A DNA stretch of 5,304 nucleotides from an uncultured Clostridiaceae bacterium. Lineage in GTDB: Bacteria > Bacillota > Clostridia > Lachnospirales > Lachnospiraceae. Positions 1 to 5,250 of the stretch are shown piece after piece. The notes below the pieces were generated by a model. That model worked only from the letters and a program-made list of their open reading frames with translations. It did not search any database and had not been told where the DNA came from. The DNA is taken from the NCBI GenBank assembly GCA_902477765.1, contig CABSIM010000074.1, positions 1 through 5,304 of the forward strand, written 5' to 3'. Numbering within the stretch: position 1 is the stretch's first letter; every line of letters begins with the position of its first letter. The position numbers and the translations under genes were made by a program.

Positions 1-81
1 GGTGTGGCGGAATAGGCAGACGCAAGGGACTTAAAATCCCTCGGGGGCAACCCCGTACCGGTTCAAGTCCGGTCACCGGCA
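1..81 (+). tRNA. tRNA-Leu (anticodon UAA), 5' end cut by window edge
   Basis: The cloverleaf is readable. The anticodon stem is AGGGA/TCCCT around the loop CTTAAAA, with anticodon TAA at 32-34. A long variable arm (CGGGG 42-46, loop GCAA, CCCCG 51-55) marks a class II tRNA. The T arm is ACCGG 57-61, loop TTCAAGT, CCGGT 69-73. The 3' acceptor strand CACCGGC (74-80) and discriminator A81 pair with the GGTG at the window start, so about three 5' bases (inferred GCC) lie outside. UUA-reading leucine identity follows from the anticodon plus the long variable arm. The CCA end is not encoded, since the gene is followed by TAAAAG, so it would be added after transcription. The promoter lies outside the window. 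Confidence 0.97.
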
Positions 82-82
82 T

Positions 83-112
83 AAAAGTCTTGAGTATTCA
101 AGACTTTTTTTA
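83..112 (+). terminator. Rho-independent terminator of tRNA-Leu
   Basis: A perfect 11-bp inverted repeat (83-93 with 98-108) closes a 4-nt loop GTAT, and the descending arm runs into a T tract ending near 110. The core AGTCTTGA/TCAAGACT directly follows the tRNA discriminator base. This ends the tRNA transcript and isolates the downstream peptidase gene, which must therefore use its own promoter or rare read-through. Confidence 0.93.
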
Positions 113-246
113 TTGCTGAAAATCCGCTGTCTTATGAAAAAGCCTTATGAACATCCAGAGCATGGAAGATCAGCGGGGAACCTCTGCAGAAAGAAGAAGC
201 GGGGCAGACTGCAGGAGCGGGAACAGAGAGGAACCTTGTCTCATAG

Positions 247-254
247 TATAAAAT
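247..254 (+). promoter_or_regulatory. Possible -10 element for the M15 peptidase gene
   Basis: TATAAAAT lies 22 nt upstream of the ATG at 276 and resembles a sigma-A -10. No matching -35 is visible 16-18 nt upstream (around 223-230 the bases are ACAGAGAG), and there is no TGn extension. The rest of 113-246 is purine-rich with no recognisable gene or strong structure. If real, it is a weak or activator-dependent promoter. The transcript would have a very short leader, with GGAG at 261-264 and AAGG at 267-270 as the ribosome-binding bases. Confidence 0.3.
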
Positions 255-275
255 AAAAACGGAGATAAGGAATCA

Positions 276-1043
276 ATGAAAGATATCAGGATGTGCCATC
301 CTGTTCTGCAGGAACTGGCAGAAAAATGGGTCATCCGATGCGGCGAAGAAGGAATCCGTGTAAAAATCGGTGAATGCTTCCGCACGGTGGCCGAGCAGAA
401 TGCACTTTATGAGCAGGGGAGAACCAAACCGGGAAATGTGGTGACCAACGCCAAAGGAACCAGCTACAGTTCACAGCACCAGTGGGGAATCGCCTTTGAC
501 TTTTATCTGCAGATGGATGTTGACGGAGACGGAACCATTTCTGATGATGCGTACAATGACAGTACAGGGCTTTTCAGGAAAGCCGGTGAGATAGGAAAGA
601 AACTGGGACTTGGATGGGGAGGAGACTGGAAATCAATCGTTGACAAGCCTCATCTATATCTTCCGGACTGGGGAAGCACTACAGAAAAACTGAAAGCTCA
701 GTACGGAACGCCGGATGCGTTTATGAAAACATGGGCAAAAGAAGGATGGATTCAGGACGGCACAGGGTGGCAGTACCGGCATGCAGACGGCACATGTTCC
801 AGAAACGCATGGGAAAAGATCGAGGAAAAGTGGTATTGGTTTGATGAAGCCGGTCATATGGTAACAGATGCCTGGAAGATGGCGGAGGGTAAATGGTATT
901 ATCTTTCTCAGGACGGGGTTATGGCGGTATCCCAGATCAGAAAAATCGGAGATGAGTTTTTCGCGTTCGGCAGTTCCGGCGAGCTGCTGACAGGAGACGG
1001 GATCCTGAAAACAAACGACAGGGGAGCTCTTGTGGTGGCTTGA
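276..1043 (+). CDS. M15 family (VanY/CwlK-like) peptidoglycan peptidase with cell-wall-binding repeats
   Basis: A 255-residue zinc peptidase of the M15C/VanY superfamily, which in CwlK and phage endolysins cleaves the L-Ala-D-Glu bond of peptidoglycan stem peptides. The catalytic domain spans about residues 5-150. R36 sits in the FRTVAEQN motif. The zinc ligands are read as H68 and D75 (SSQHQWGIAFD) and H126, with D123 as catalytic acid/base (IVDKPH), after the WGGDW motif at 114-118. Residues about 157-240 form aromatic/Gly repeats (GW...Y..DG; KWYWFDEAGHMVTDAW; KWYYLSQDGVMA; EFFAFGSSGELLTG) of the choline/cell-wall-binding type. An acidic loop DVDGDGTI (81-88), resembling an EF-hand, is inserted after the second zinc ligand. 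There is no N-terminal signal peptide, as in holin-dependent phage endolysins, and no holin gene is next to it. The start at 276 is supported by AAGG/GGAG upstream; M6 is an unlikely alternative. No T-tract terminator follows. It is either a prophage relic or a domesticated autolysin. The exact bond cut is inferred. Confidence 0.88.
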   Translation: MKDIRMCHPVLQELAEKWVIRCGEEGIRVKIGECFRTVAEQNALYEQGRTKPGNVVTNAKGTSYSSQHQWGIAFDFYLQMDVDGDGTISDDAYNDSTGLFRKAGEIGKKLGLGWGGDWKSIVDKPHLYLPDWGSTTEKLKAQYGTPDAFMKTWAKEGWIQDGTGWQYRHADGTCSRNAWEKIEEKWYWFDEAGHMVTDAWKMAEGKWYYLSQDGVMAVSQIRKIGDEFFAFGSSGELLTGDGILKTNDRGALVVA

Positions 1044-1068
1044 GAAAAAAGAAAGAGTGAGGTATAAT
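1040..1068 (+). promoter_or_regulatory. Strong sigma-A promoter for the flavoprotein/amidohydrolase unit
   Basis: The -35 is TTGAGA (1040-1045) and the -10 is TATAAT (1063-1068), with a 17-bp spacer. The -35 matches consensus at 5 of 6 bases, the -10 at 6 of 6. The -35 overlaps the TGA stop codon (1041-1043) of the peptidase gene. Transcription should start near 1075, giving a leader of about 80 nt before the ATG at 1155. Confidence 0.85.
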
Positions 1069-1094
1069 ATATCTGTAACTGAAAAGAACGAAAG

Positions 1095-1139
1095 CGGGAA
1101 ACAGATTCCCGGGGGCCGAAGAGCGGCCCCCGGGCCTGT
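1095..1139 (+). promoter_or_regulatory. GC-rich leader hairpin with a competing upstream hairpin
   Basis: CCCGGGGGCCG (1108-1118) pairs perfectly with CGGCCCCCGGG (1124-1134) around the loop AAGAG. The stem can be extended below a small internal loop by ACAG (1101-1104) with CTGT (1136-1139). There is no T tract after it, so it is not a standard intrinsic terminator. It ends 5 nt before the GGAGG (1145-1149) of the flavoprotein gene. A second stem, CGGGAA (1095-1100) with TTCCCG (1106-1111), shares bases 1108-1111 with the large stem, so the two cannot fully coexist. It could be an mRNA-stabilising hairpin, a translation modulator, or the 3' end structure of peptidase read-through transcripts. 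It matches no riboswitch class I recognise. Confidence 0.6.
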
Positions 1140-1154
1140 GAAACGGAGGAAGTC

Positions 1155-1640
1155 ATGCGAAGAAAAGACAGAGAGATCCGGGACATGGAAGAAATTATGA
1201 AAGTGATAAAGCAGGAAAGTATCTGCTGCGTTGCATTTCATGATGAACCATGTCCCTATCTGATTCCGCTGAATTACGGAGCCAGAATGGAAGACGGAAT
1301 GCCGGTGCTGTATTTTCATGGAGCAAAAGAAGGGACGAAACTGGATCTGATCAGGAAAAATCCCAGGGTTTCCTATACCATCTACGGAGATTATGACCTT
1401 CGTCTGTATAAGGACGAGCCATGCAGGTCCAGTGCCGGATTTGTCAGCGTCTGCGGAAGCGGGCATGCGGAACTGGTGGGGGAAGAGGAGCTGCGGAAAG
1501 GCCTTAGTATTCTGATGAACCACATGGGCGGGGAAACATGCGGAGACTTCCGGGAGGACAGCTTTCCTGAAGCAGCCTGTGCTTCGGTACAGGTATGGAA
1601 AATTGTTACAGATACGGTTACGGGGAAAAGGCATGAATAA
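1155..1640 (+). CDS. NimA-like pyridoxamine 5'-phosphate oxidase-family flavoprotein
   Basis: A 161-residue cytosolic protein of the FMN-binding split-barrel superfamily, subgroup of NimA/Pyridox_ox_2 proteins. Family hallmarks visible are the N-terminal MRRKDREI, the strand CCVAFHDEPCPYLIPLNYG (24-42), LYFHGAKEGTKLDLI (52-66), KNPRVSY (68-74), GSGHAELV (101-108), a helix ending in LMNHMGG (120-126), and the C-terminal TGKRH (156-160). The length matches the family. Members are predicted flavin-dependent reductases; some give nitroimidazole resistance by reducing the drug's nitro group, but most have no known substrate, and true PdxH activity is unlikely. H55 in the YFHG motif may correspond to the conserved cofactor-site histidine of NimA (inferred). 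The start at 1155 is fixed by GGAGG at 1145-1149, 5 nt upstream. Its own strong promoter and an unusual leader hairpin precede it. The amidohydrolase follows after 41 nt and is probably co-transcribed. Confidence 0.88.
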   Translation: MRRKDREIRDMEEIMKVIKQESICCVAFHDEPCPYLIPLNYGARMEDGMPVLYFHGAKEGTKLDLIRKNPRVSYTIYGDYDLRLYKDEPCRSSAGFVSVCGSGHAELVGEEELRKGLSILMNHMGGETCGDFREDSFPEAACASVQVWKIVTDTVTGKRHE

Positions 1641-1642
1641 TT

Positions 1643-1678
1643 TCCGGCGGATCTGGCTGCCGGAGGAAAAGAAAGGGG
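1643..1678 (+). promoter_or_regulatory. Intergenic hairpin and paired Shine-Dalgarno sites of the amidohydrolase gene
   Basis: In the 41-nt gap, TCCGGC (1643-1648) can pair with GCCGGA (1659-1664) around a 10-nt loop. The 3' arm overlaps a GGAGG (1662-1666) that lies 15 nt from the ATG at 1682, too far for good use. A second purine run, AAGGGG (1673-1678), lies only 3 nt from that ATG but 9 nt from an in-frame GTG at 1688. The real start may therefore be GTG 1688 (two residues shorter) rather than ATG 1682. The hairpin lacks a T tract and is not a terminator. Confidence 0.45.
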
Positions 1679-1681
1679 ATT

Positions 1682-3124
1682 ATGACAGTGGAAAATGATT
1701 TCAGAAAAGAACTTGCGGATCTGATTGAAGGACGCAGGGGGGAGTACACAAATCTGAGCGATACGATCTGGGAATACGCAGAGCCGAGATTTCAGGAAGA
1801 ACAGTCATCCGAACTTCAGCAGAATTATCTGAAATCCAGAGGCTTTTCGATAAAGGCGGATCTGGCAGGCGAGAAGACGGCTTTTATCGCAGAGTGGGGA
1901 CAGGGAAAACCCGTTCTTGCATTTCTTGGGGAATTTGATGCGTTATCAAGCCTTCAGCAGGAAGCAGACAGCCTGGAACGCAGGCCGATTCCGGGAAAAG
2001 AAAACGGACATGGATGCGGCCACCATCTTCTGGGAACTGCCTCGGTTGCTGCTGTGGATGCTCTGAAGACCTACATGGAAAGCAGACATCTGACAGGCAC
2101 CATCCGTTATTATGGCTGTCCGGCGGAAGAGAACGCAGGAGGTAAGGCATATCTGGTCCGTGACGGATATTTCAATGACTGTGATATTGCCATTACCTGG
2201 CATCCATATACGTTGAATAAAACCATGAAAGGCGGCTTCCATCTGGCCAATTTCCGGGCATTTTTCACTTTCCGGGGAATTTCCTCCCATGCGGCGGCAG
2301 CTCCGGAACTGGGAAGATCCGCACTGGATGCGGTGGAGATCATGGATATCGGCGTCAATTACATGAGAGAGCACATGATCGATGCGGCACGAGTTCACGG
2401 CGCAATTACCAATTCAGGCGGTATCGCGCCCAATGTGATTCCGTCTGAAGCACAGATCCTGTATGCAATCCGCGCTCCCAAGGTGACGCAGGTGAAAGCG
2501 CTTTATGAAAGAATGTGTGACATTGCCAGAGGGGCGGCACTGATTACAGGCACCACTGTTGAAATTAGGCAGGTGGCGGCATACTCCAATGTCATTAACA
2601 ATGATACGCTGGCAGATCTGATGGATGAAAATCTGAAATATTTTGTTCCCATCGAATATACAGAGGAAGAAAAGGAATATGCCAGAAAATTCCAGGGAAT
2701 CATCACAGAGCTGGACAAAGAGGGCCTGAAAGATATGGCTGCTGTTCTGGGCGGCAAAGACAGAAAGAAAGAACTGATGGAAATGCCTCTTTTTGACTTT
2801 ATCGTGGATAAAAACACTGCCTATGGCGGCGGCGGTTCCACGGATGTGGGTGATGTGAGCTGGGTAGTTCCCACAGGGCAGGTCTGTACCAACTGCTATG
2901 CAGCCGGAACGGCTCTTCATTCCTGGCAGGCAGTGGCTCAGGGAAAATCTTCCATTGCACATAAAGGTATGCTTGCAGCAGCCAAGGTAATGGCCTGTGC
3001 GGGAGCAGAACTTCTGGAAAATCCGCAGCTGGTGGAAAAGGCCAGAGCTGACTGGAAGGAAGAACTGGAAGGGGAAGAATATCCCAATCCGCTTCCGAAA
3101 GATCTGAAGCCGTCCATCTGGTAG
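1682..3124 (+). CDS. abgB: AbgB-like M20D amidohydrolase (p-aminobenzoyl-glutamate hydrolase subunit B family)
   Basis: A 480-residue cytosolic metallohydrolase of peptidase family M20D, close in length to E. coli AbgB (481). AbgB with AbgA splits p-aminobenzoyl-glutamate, a folate breakdown product, into p-aminobenzoate and glutamate. Dimetal-site motifs are visible in order: LGEFDAL (82-88), HGCGHH (110-115; C112 and H114), CPAEE (146-150; E149 as general base, E150 as ligand), WHP (173-175; H174), and ALHSWQ (411-416; H413). SSHAAAAPELGRSALDA (201-217) starts the lid/dimerisation domain, where H203 is the usual trans-acting histidine. ARVHGAITNSGGIAPNV and STDVGDVSW are further AbgB-type signatures. 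There is no signal peptide. No abgA or abgT transporter gene is nearby, so it probably works as a homodimer and its substrate could be another N-acyl amino acid or dipeptide. The start is ambiguous between ATG 1682 and GTG 1688. It lies 41 nt after the flavoprotein gene, with no promoter between. The symbol denotes family similarity, not proven orthology. Confidence 0.9.
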   Translation: MTVENDFRKELADLIEGRRGEYTNLSDTIWEYAEPRFQEEQSSELQQNYLKSRGFSIKADLAGEKTAFIAEWGQGKPVLAFLGEFDALSSLQQEADSLERRPIPGKENGHGCGHHLLGTASVAAVDALKTYMESRHLTGTIRYYGCPAEENAGGKAYLVRDGYFNDCDIAITWHPYTLNKTMKGGFHLANFRAFFTFRGISSHAAAAPELGRSALDAVEIMDIGVNYMREHMIDAARVHGAITNSGGIAPNVIPSEAQILYAIRAPKVTQVKALYERMCDIARGAALITGTTVEIRQVAAYSNVINNDTLADLMDENLKYFVPIEYTEEEKEYARKFQGIITELDKEGLKDMAAVLGGKDRKKELMEMPLFDFIVDKNTAYGGGGSTDVGDVSWVVPTGQVCTNCYAAGTALHSWQAVAQGKSSIAHKGMLAAAKVMACAGAELLENPQLVEKARADWKEELEGEEYPNPLPKDLKPSIW

Positions 3125-3180
3125 AAACCGGTTCTGCTGAAGGTAAAAAAAGACAGACAAAAATTCATATGGAATACGTA

Positions 3181-3226
3181 AAAATCCGGAGCCGACTCTG
3201 TATTTCAGGGGCGGACTCCGGATTTC
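3181..3226 (+). terminator. Probable terminator after the amidohydrolase gene (long hairpin, weak T tract)
   Basis: AAATCCGGAG (3182-3191) pairs with CTCCGGATTT (3216-3225). The stem continues across a one-base bulge (A3215) through CCG/CGG (3192-3194 with 3212-3214) and on to an inner stem CTCTG/CAGGG (3196-3200 with 3206-3210, one G-U pair) around the loop TATTT. On the plus strand only ATTTCTG follows, a poor T tract. On the minus strand the outer arm runs into five Ts (complement of 3180-3184), so the element could also stop antisense transcription. It lies 57 nt past the stop codon and is the only plausible end signal for the flavoprotein/amidohydrolase unit. Confidence 0.6.
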
Positions 3227-3350
3227 TGCATGTGGAGGGATAAAACGCAGTTTTCAGGACGGCTTCAGATCCGTAAGGCGAAATTTACGCTGAAATTGGA
3301 TATTTAGGATAATATTTTGAAATGAAATACTTAAAAATTGTGAAAAATGC

Positions 3351-3378
3351 TTGCAAAAGCCCTGAAATAGAGTATGAT
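3351..3378 (+). promoter_or_regulatory. Promoter of the antiporter gene
   Basis: TTGCAA (3351-3356) and TATGAT (3373-3378) are separated by 16 bp. Each is close to the sigma-A consensus. The preceding stretch 3295-3350 is strongly AT-rich with A and T runs, which could act as an UP element. Transcription would start near 3385, leaving about 50 nt of leader before the ATG at 3436. A weaker alternative, TTTACG (3284-3289) with GATAAT (3308-3313) at 18-bp spacing, lies upstream. Confidence 0.7.
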
Positions 3379-3435
3379 AAAAGGAACCCATAGAATTTCC
3401 GGGGGAATGAATGGAAAAGAAAAGGAGGGCAGAAC

Positions 3436-5082
3436 ATGGAGATGGTATGGGAAAGATTTAATGAAAATACAGTTGTGCTTATGACTCTGTTTCTGATTCT
3501 GACGTCCGGTTTTCTGATTACCAGGCTGACCAACGTGCTGAAGATGCCGCGGGTAAGCGGCTATATTATTGCCGGCGTGATCATCGGCCCCTGTGTCCTT
3601 CACCTGATTCCGGAAGTGATTGCGGAACGGATGGGATTTGTCAGTGACATTGCGCTGGCATTCATCGCTTTTGGTGTAGGGAGATTTTTCAAAAGGGATG
3701 TGCTGCGCCGTACCGGAAAAGAAATTATTTTTATTACGGTCAGTGAAGCAATGGCAGCGGGGATTCTGATTACGCTGTCCATGCACTTCCTGTTCCGGCT
3801 TTCCTGGGAATTCTCACTGATCCTGGGGGCCATTGCCACTGCCACGGCGCCTGCCAGCACCATGATGACCATTAATCAGTACAAAGCCAAAGGAGAAATG
3901 GTCAATACTCTGCTTCAGGTGGTTGCTCTGGACGATGTGGTCTGCCTTCTTGCCTTCAGCGCGGTGTCAGCATGGGTAAACGGACGGGAAAGCGGGAACT
4001 TCTCTGTGGTTTCCATGGTAATCCCGATTCTGTGGAATCTGGGGTCCCTGGTTCTGGGAGCCGTATGCGGAGTGATCCTCAGCAAACTTCTGACTCCTCA
4101 GAGAAGCAGAGATAACCGCCTGATTCTTGTGATTGCCATGCTGTGTGGCCTGTCAGGAATCTGCTCTGCAGCCGATATTTCGCCGCTTCTGTCCTGTATG
4201 GTATTCGGAGCAGTTTACATAAACCTCACAAAAGACAAAAAGCTGTATCGCCAGATCAACCATTTTACGCCGCCTGTTATGTCTGTATTCTTTATTGTGT
4301 CGGGCATGAATCTGGATCTGACGTCATTCCGGACGGTGGGAATAATCGGTGTGGCATATTTTTTCATCCGCATCGCAGGAAAATATGCAGGTACTTATAT
4401 CAGCTGCAAACTGTCAGGCAAGAGTCCTGAAATCTGCCGGTACATGGGACTGGCGCTGGTGCCGCAGGCCGGTGTTGCCATCGGTCTTGCGTTTCTGGGA
4501 AAGCGTCTTCTTCCGCCGCAGGCCGGAGAACTGGTGATGACCATTGTGCTTTCTTCATCTGTTCTGTACGAACTGGTGGGACCGGTCTGCGCCAAAAAGG
4601 CACTGATCCTGTCGGGAACCATTTCCAGAGAGCGGCTGCTGGCTTCAGGTGAACTGCCGCCGGAACAAGCGGAAGAAGATACAGGCGCAGCCGGAAGAAC
4701 GGGAAAAAAGGAAAGAAACCTTTCGGGCAGCAGAAATACAGAAAGAAAAAAAGTCCGGAGAACAGTTGAAAACGGAAAGAAGCCGGATATCCGGAATCTG
4801 CCGGCAAAGAAAAAAACAGATGAGCAGAATACGGCAGGGAAGAAAAAAAGTCCGGAAAAAAGCATGACGGAAAAGAATCCGATGCCCCAGAAGGATCAGG
4901 GGACCGGAAAAGAAAGCGGAAAGAAAAGAGAAACAAAAAAACAGGGGAACAGCGAACAGTCCGGAAAGAAAGAAGGAAAAAAAACGGCCGGCAAGAAGAA
5001 CGGAGAAAATCAGAAGACAGAAGTGAGAAAACAAAGATGGGGAAAAAAGGAAATCCGTGAGGAAGAAAAAGCCCGTGCGTAA
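3436..5082 (+). CDS. CPA2-family cation:proton antiporter with a lysine-rich cytoplasmic tail
   Basis: A 548-residue integral membrane protein. Residues about 12-390 form the Na+/H+ exchanger fold (PF00999 type) with roughly 13 hydrophobic segments: about 12-32, 40-58, 67-82, 96-119, 125-146, 156-180, 191-218, 228-245, 249-263, 277-294, 300-322, 336-354 and 364-390. PRVSGYIIAGVIIGP (38-52) and ATATAPASTMMTI (134-146) are typical of the family. The Asp-Asp pair D166-D167 in ALDDVV matches the ion-binding pair of electrogenic NapA/NhaA-type antiporters. K316 in RIAGKYAGT may be the partner lysine of NapA-like proteins. LVPQAGVAIGLAF (341-353) is also characteristic. Exchange of Na+ (or K+) for H+ is inferred. 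No TrkA_N or TrkA_C domain follows. Instead residues 411-548 are a low-complexity, strongly basic tail. GGAGG at 3424-3428, 7 nt upstream, fixes the start. The gene has its own promoter and stands alone. The N-terminal assignment is firm; ion specificity and tail function are unknown. Confidence 0.9.
   Translation: MEMVWERFNENTVVLMTLFLILTSGFLITRLTNVLKMPRVSGYIIAGVIIGPCVLHLIPEVIAERMGFVSDIALAFIAFGVGRFFKRDVLRRTGKEIIFITVSEAMAAGILITLSMHFLFRLSWEFSLILGAIATATAPASTMMTINQYKAKGEMVNTLLQVVALDDVVCLLAFSAVSAWVNGRESGNFSVVSMVIPILWNLGSLVLGAVCGVILSKLLTPQRSRDNRLILVIAMLCGLSGICSAADISPLLSCMVFGAVYINLTKDKKLYRQINHFTPPVMSVFFIVSGMNLDLTSFRTVGIIGVAYFFIRIAGKYAGTYISCKLSGKSPEICRYMGLALVPQAGVAIGLAFLGKRLLPPQAGELVMTIVLSSSVLYELVGPVCAKKALILSGTISRERLLASGELPPEQAEEDTGAAGRTGKKERNLSGSRNTERKKVRRTVENGKKPDIRNLPAKKKTDEQNTAGKKKSPEKSMTEKNPMPQKDQGTGKESGKKRETKKQGNSEQSGKKEGKKTAGKKNGENQKTEVRKQRWGKKEIREEEKARA
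4696..5070 (+). repeat. Purine-rich degenerate repeat region encoding the GKK-rich tail
   Basis: This stretch codes for residues 421-545 of the antiporter. The plus strand is overwhelmingly A and G; for example 4921-4980 holds only 8 pyrimidines in 60 bases. Short degenerate units of the form CCGGAAAGAAA or GGAAAGAAG recur, giving eight Gly-Lys-Lys triplets (residues 423, 447, 468, 495, 510, 514, 519, 536). From 421 to 548 I count 31 Lys and 12 Arg against 16 Glu and 3 Asp, a net charge near +24. The reading frame stays open despite the abundance of potential TAA, TAG and TGA in such sequence, which argues that it is translated. Slippage at A runs could vary tail length between strains. Confidence 0.7.
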
Positions 5083-5177
5083 AAATACTGTATGGTCAGA
5101 CGGAGATTCTGAACGTCCGCCCGGAGTAAAGGAAAAAGGCCGGATAAAATCAGTTGGAATAAAAATGAAAAATGCAG

Positions 5178-5206
5178 TTGACAGAATGATAAAAATGATG
5201 TAAAAT
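5178..5206 (+). promoter_or_regulatory. Near-consensus promoter of tRNA-Arg
   Basis: TTGACA (5178-5183) is a perfect -35 and TAAAAT (5201-5206) a 5 of 6 -10, with a 17-bp spacer. Transcription should start near 5213, about 38 nt before the mature tRNA 5' end. This is a typical strong stable-RNA promoter. Between the antiporter stop codon (5082) and this promoter I see no hairpin with a T tract, only a weak TCAGA/TCTGA pairing at 5096-5112. Confidence 0.88.
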
Positions 5207-5250
5207 CTATCCTGTTGAGTGAGTGACAGTAACTGCCGCTTATGAAATGT

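Noticed and set aside
131..151. Repeated octamer CTTATGAA (131-138, 144-151, again at 5239-5246 before tRNA-Arg)
   Set aside because: Eight AT-rich bases recur easily by chance; the copies share no extended flanks and do not match the tRNA 3' ends, so they do not look like attachment sites.
1075..1154. FMN riboswitch upstream of the flavoprotein gene
   Set aside because: The leader is too short and lacks the multi-helix junction and conserved core of that class.
654..1634. Long minus-strand open frame (326 codons)
   Set aside because: It lies antisense to the peptidase and flavoprotein genes, crosses their intergenic promoter and leader, has no ribosome binding site or recognisable domain, and is rich in Phe, Ser, Cys and His as expected of a shadow frame.
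2414..3160. Minus-strand open frame (248 codons)
   Set aside because: Antisense to the well-supported AbgB-like gene with no motif or start signal.
3407..3484. Short upstream open frame overlapping the antiporter start
   Set aside because: Its ATG has poor Shine-Dalgarno spacing, it is about 25 codons, and the GGAGG at 3424-3428 clearly serves the ATG at 3436.
4649..4867. A 72-codon Lys/Arg-rich plus-strand frame overlapping the antiporter tail
   Set aside because: Out-of-frame reading of the same purine-rich DNA; the antiporter frame continues much further and has the coherent upstream domain. I considered a frameshift here but saw no known C-terminal domain in the other frame.
4395..5034. 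Several Phe/Ser-rich minus-strand frames
   Set aside because: They stay open only because the plus strand is poor in T, so the complement has few stops; the Phe and Ser runs mirror the A/G-rich lysine codons.
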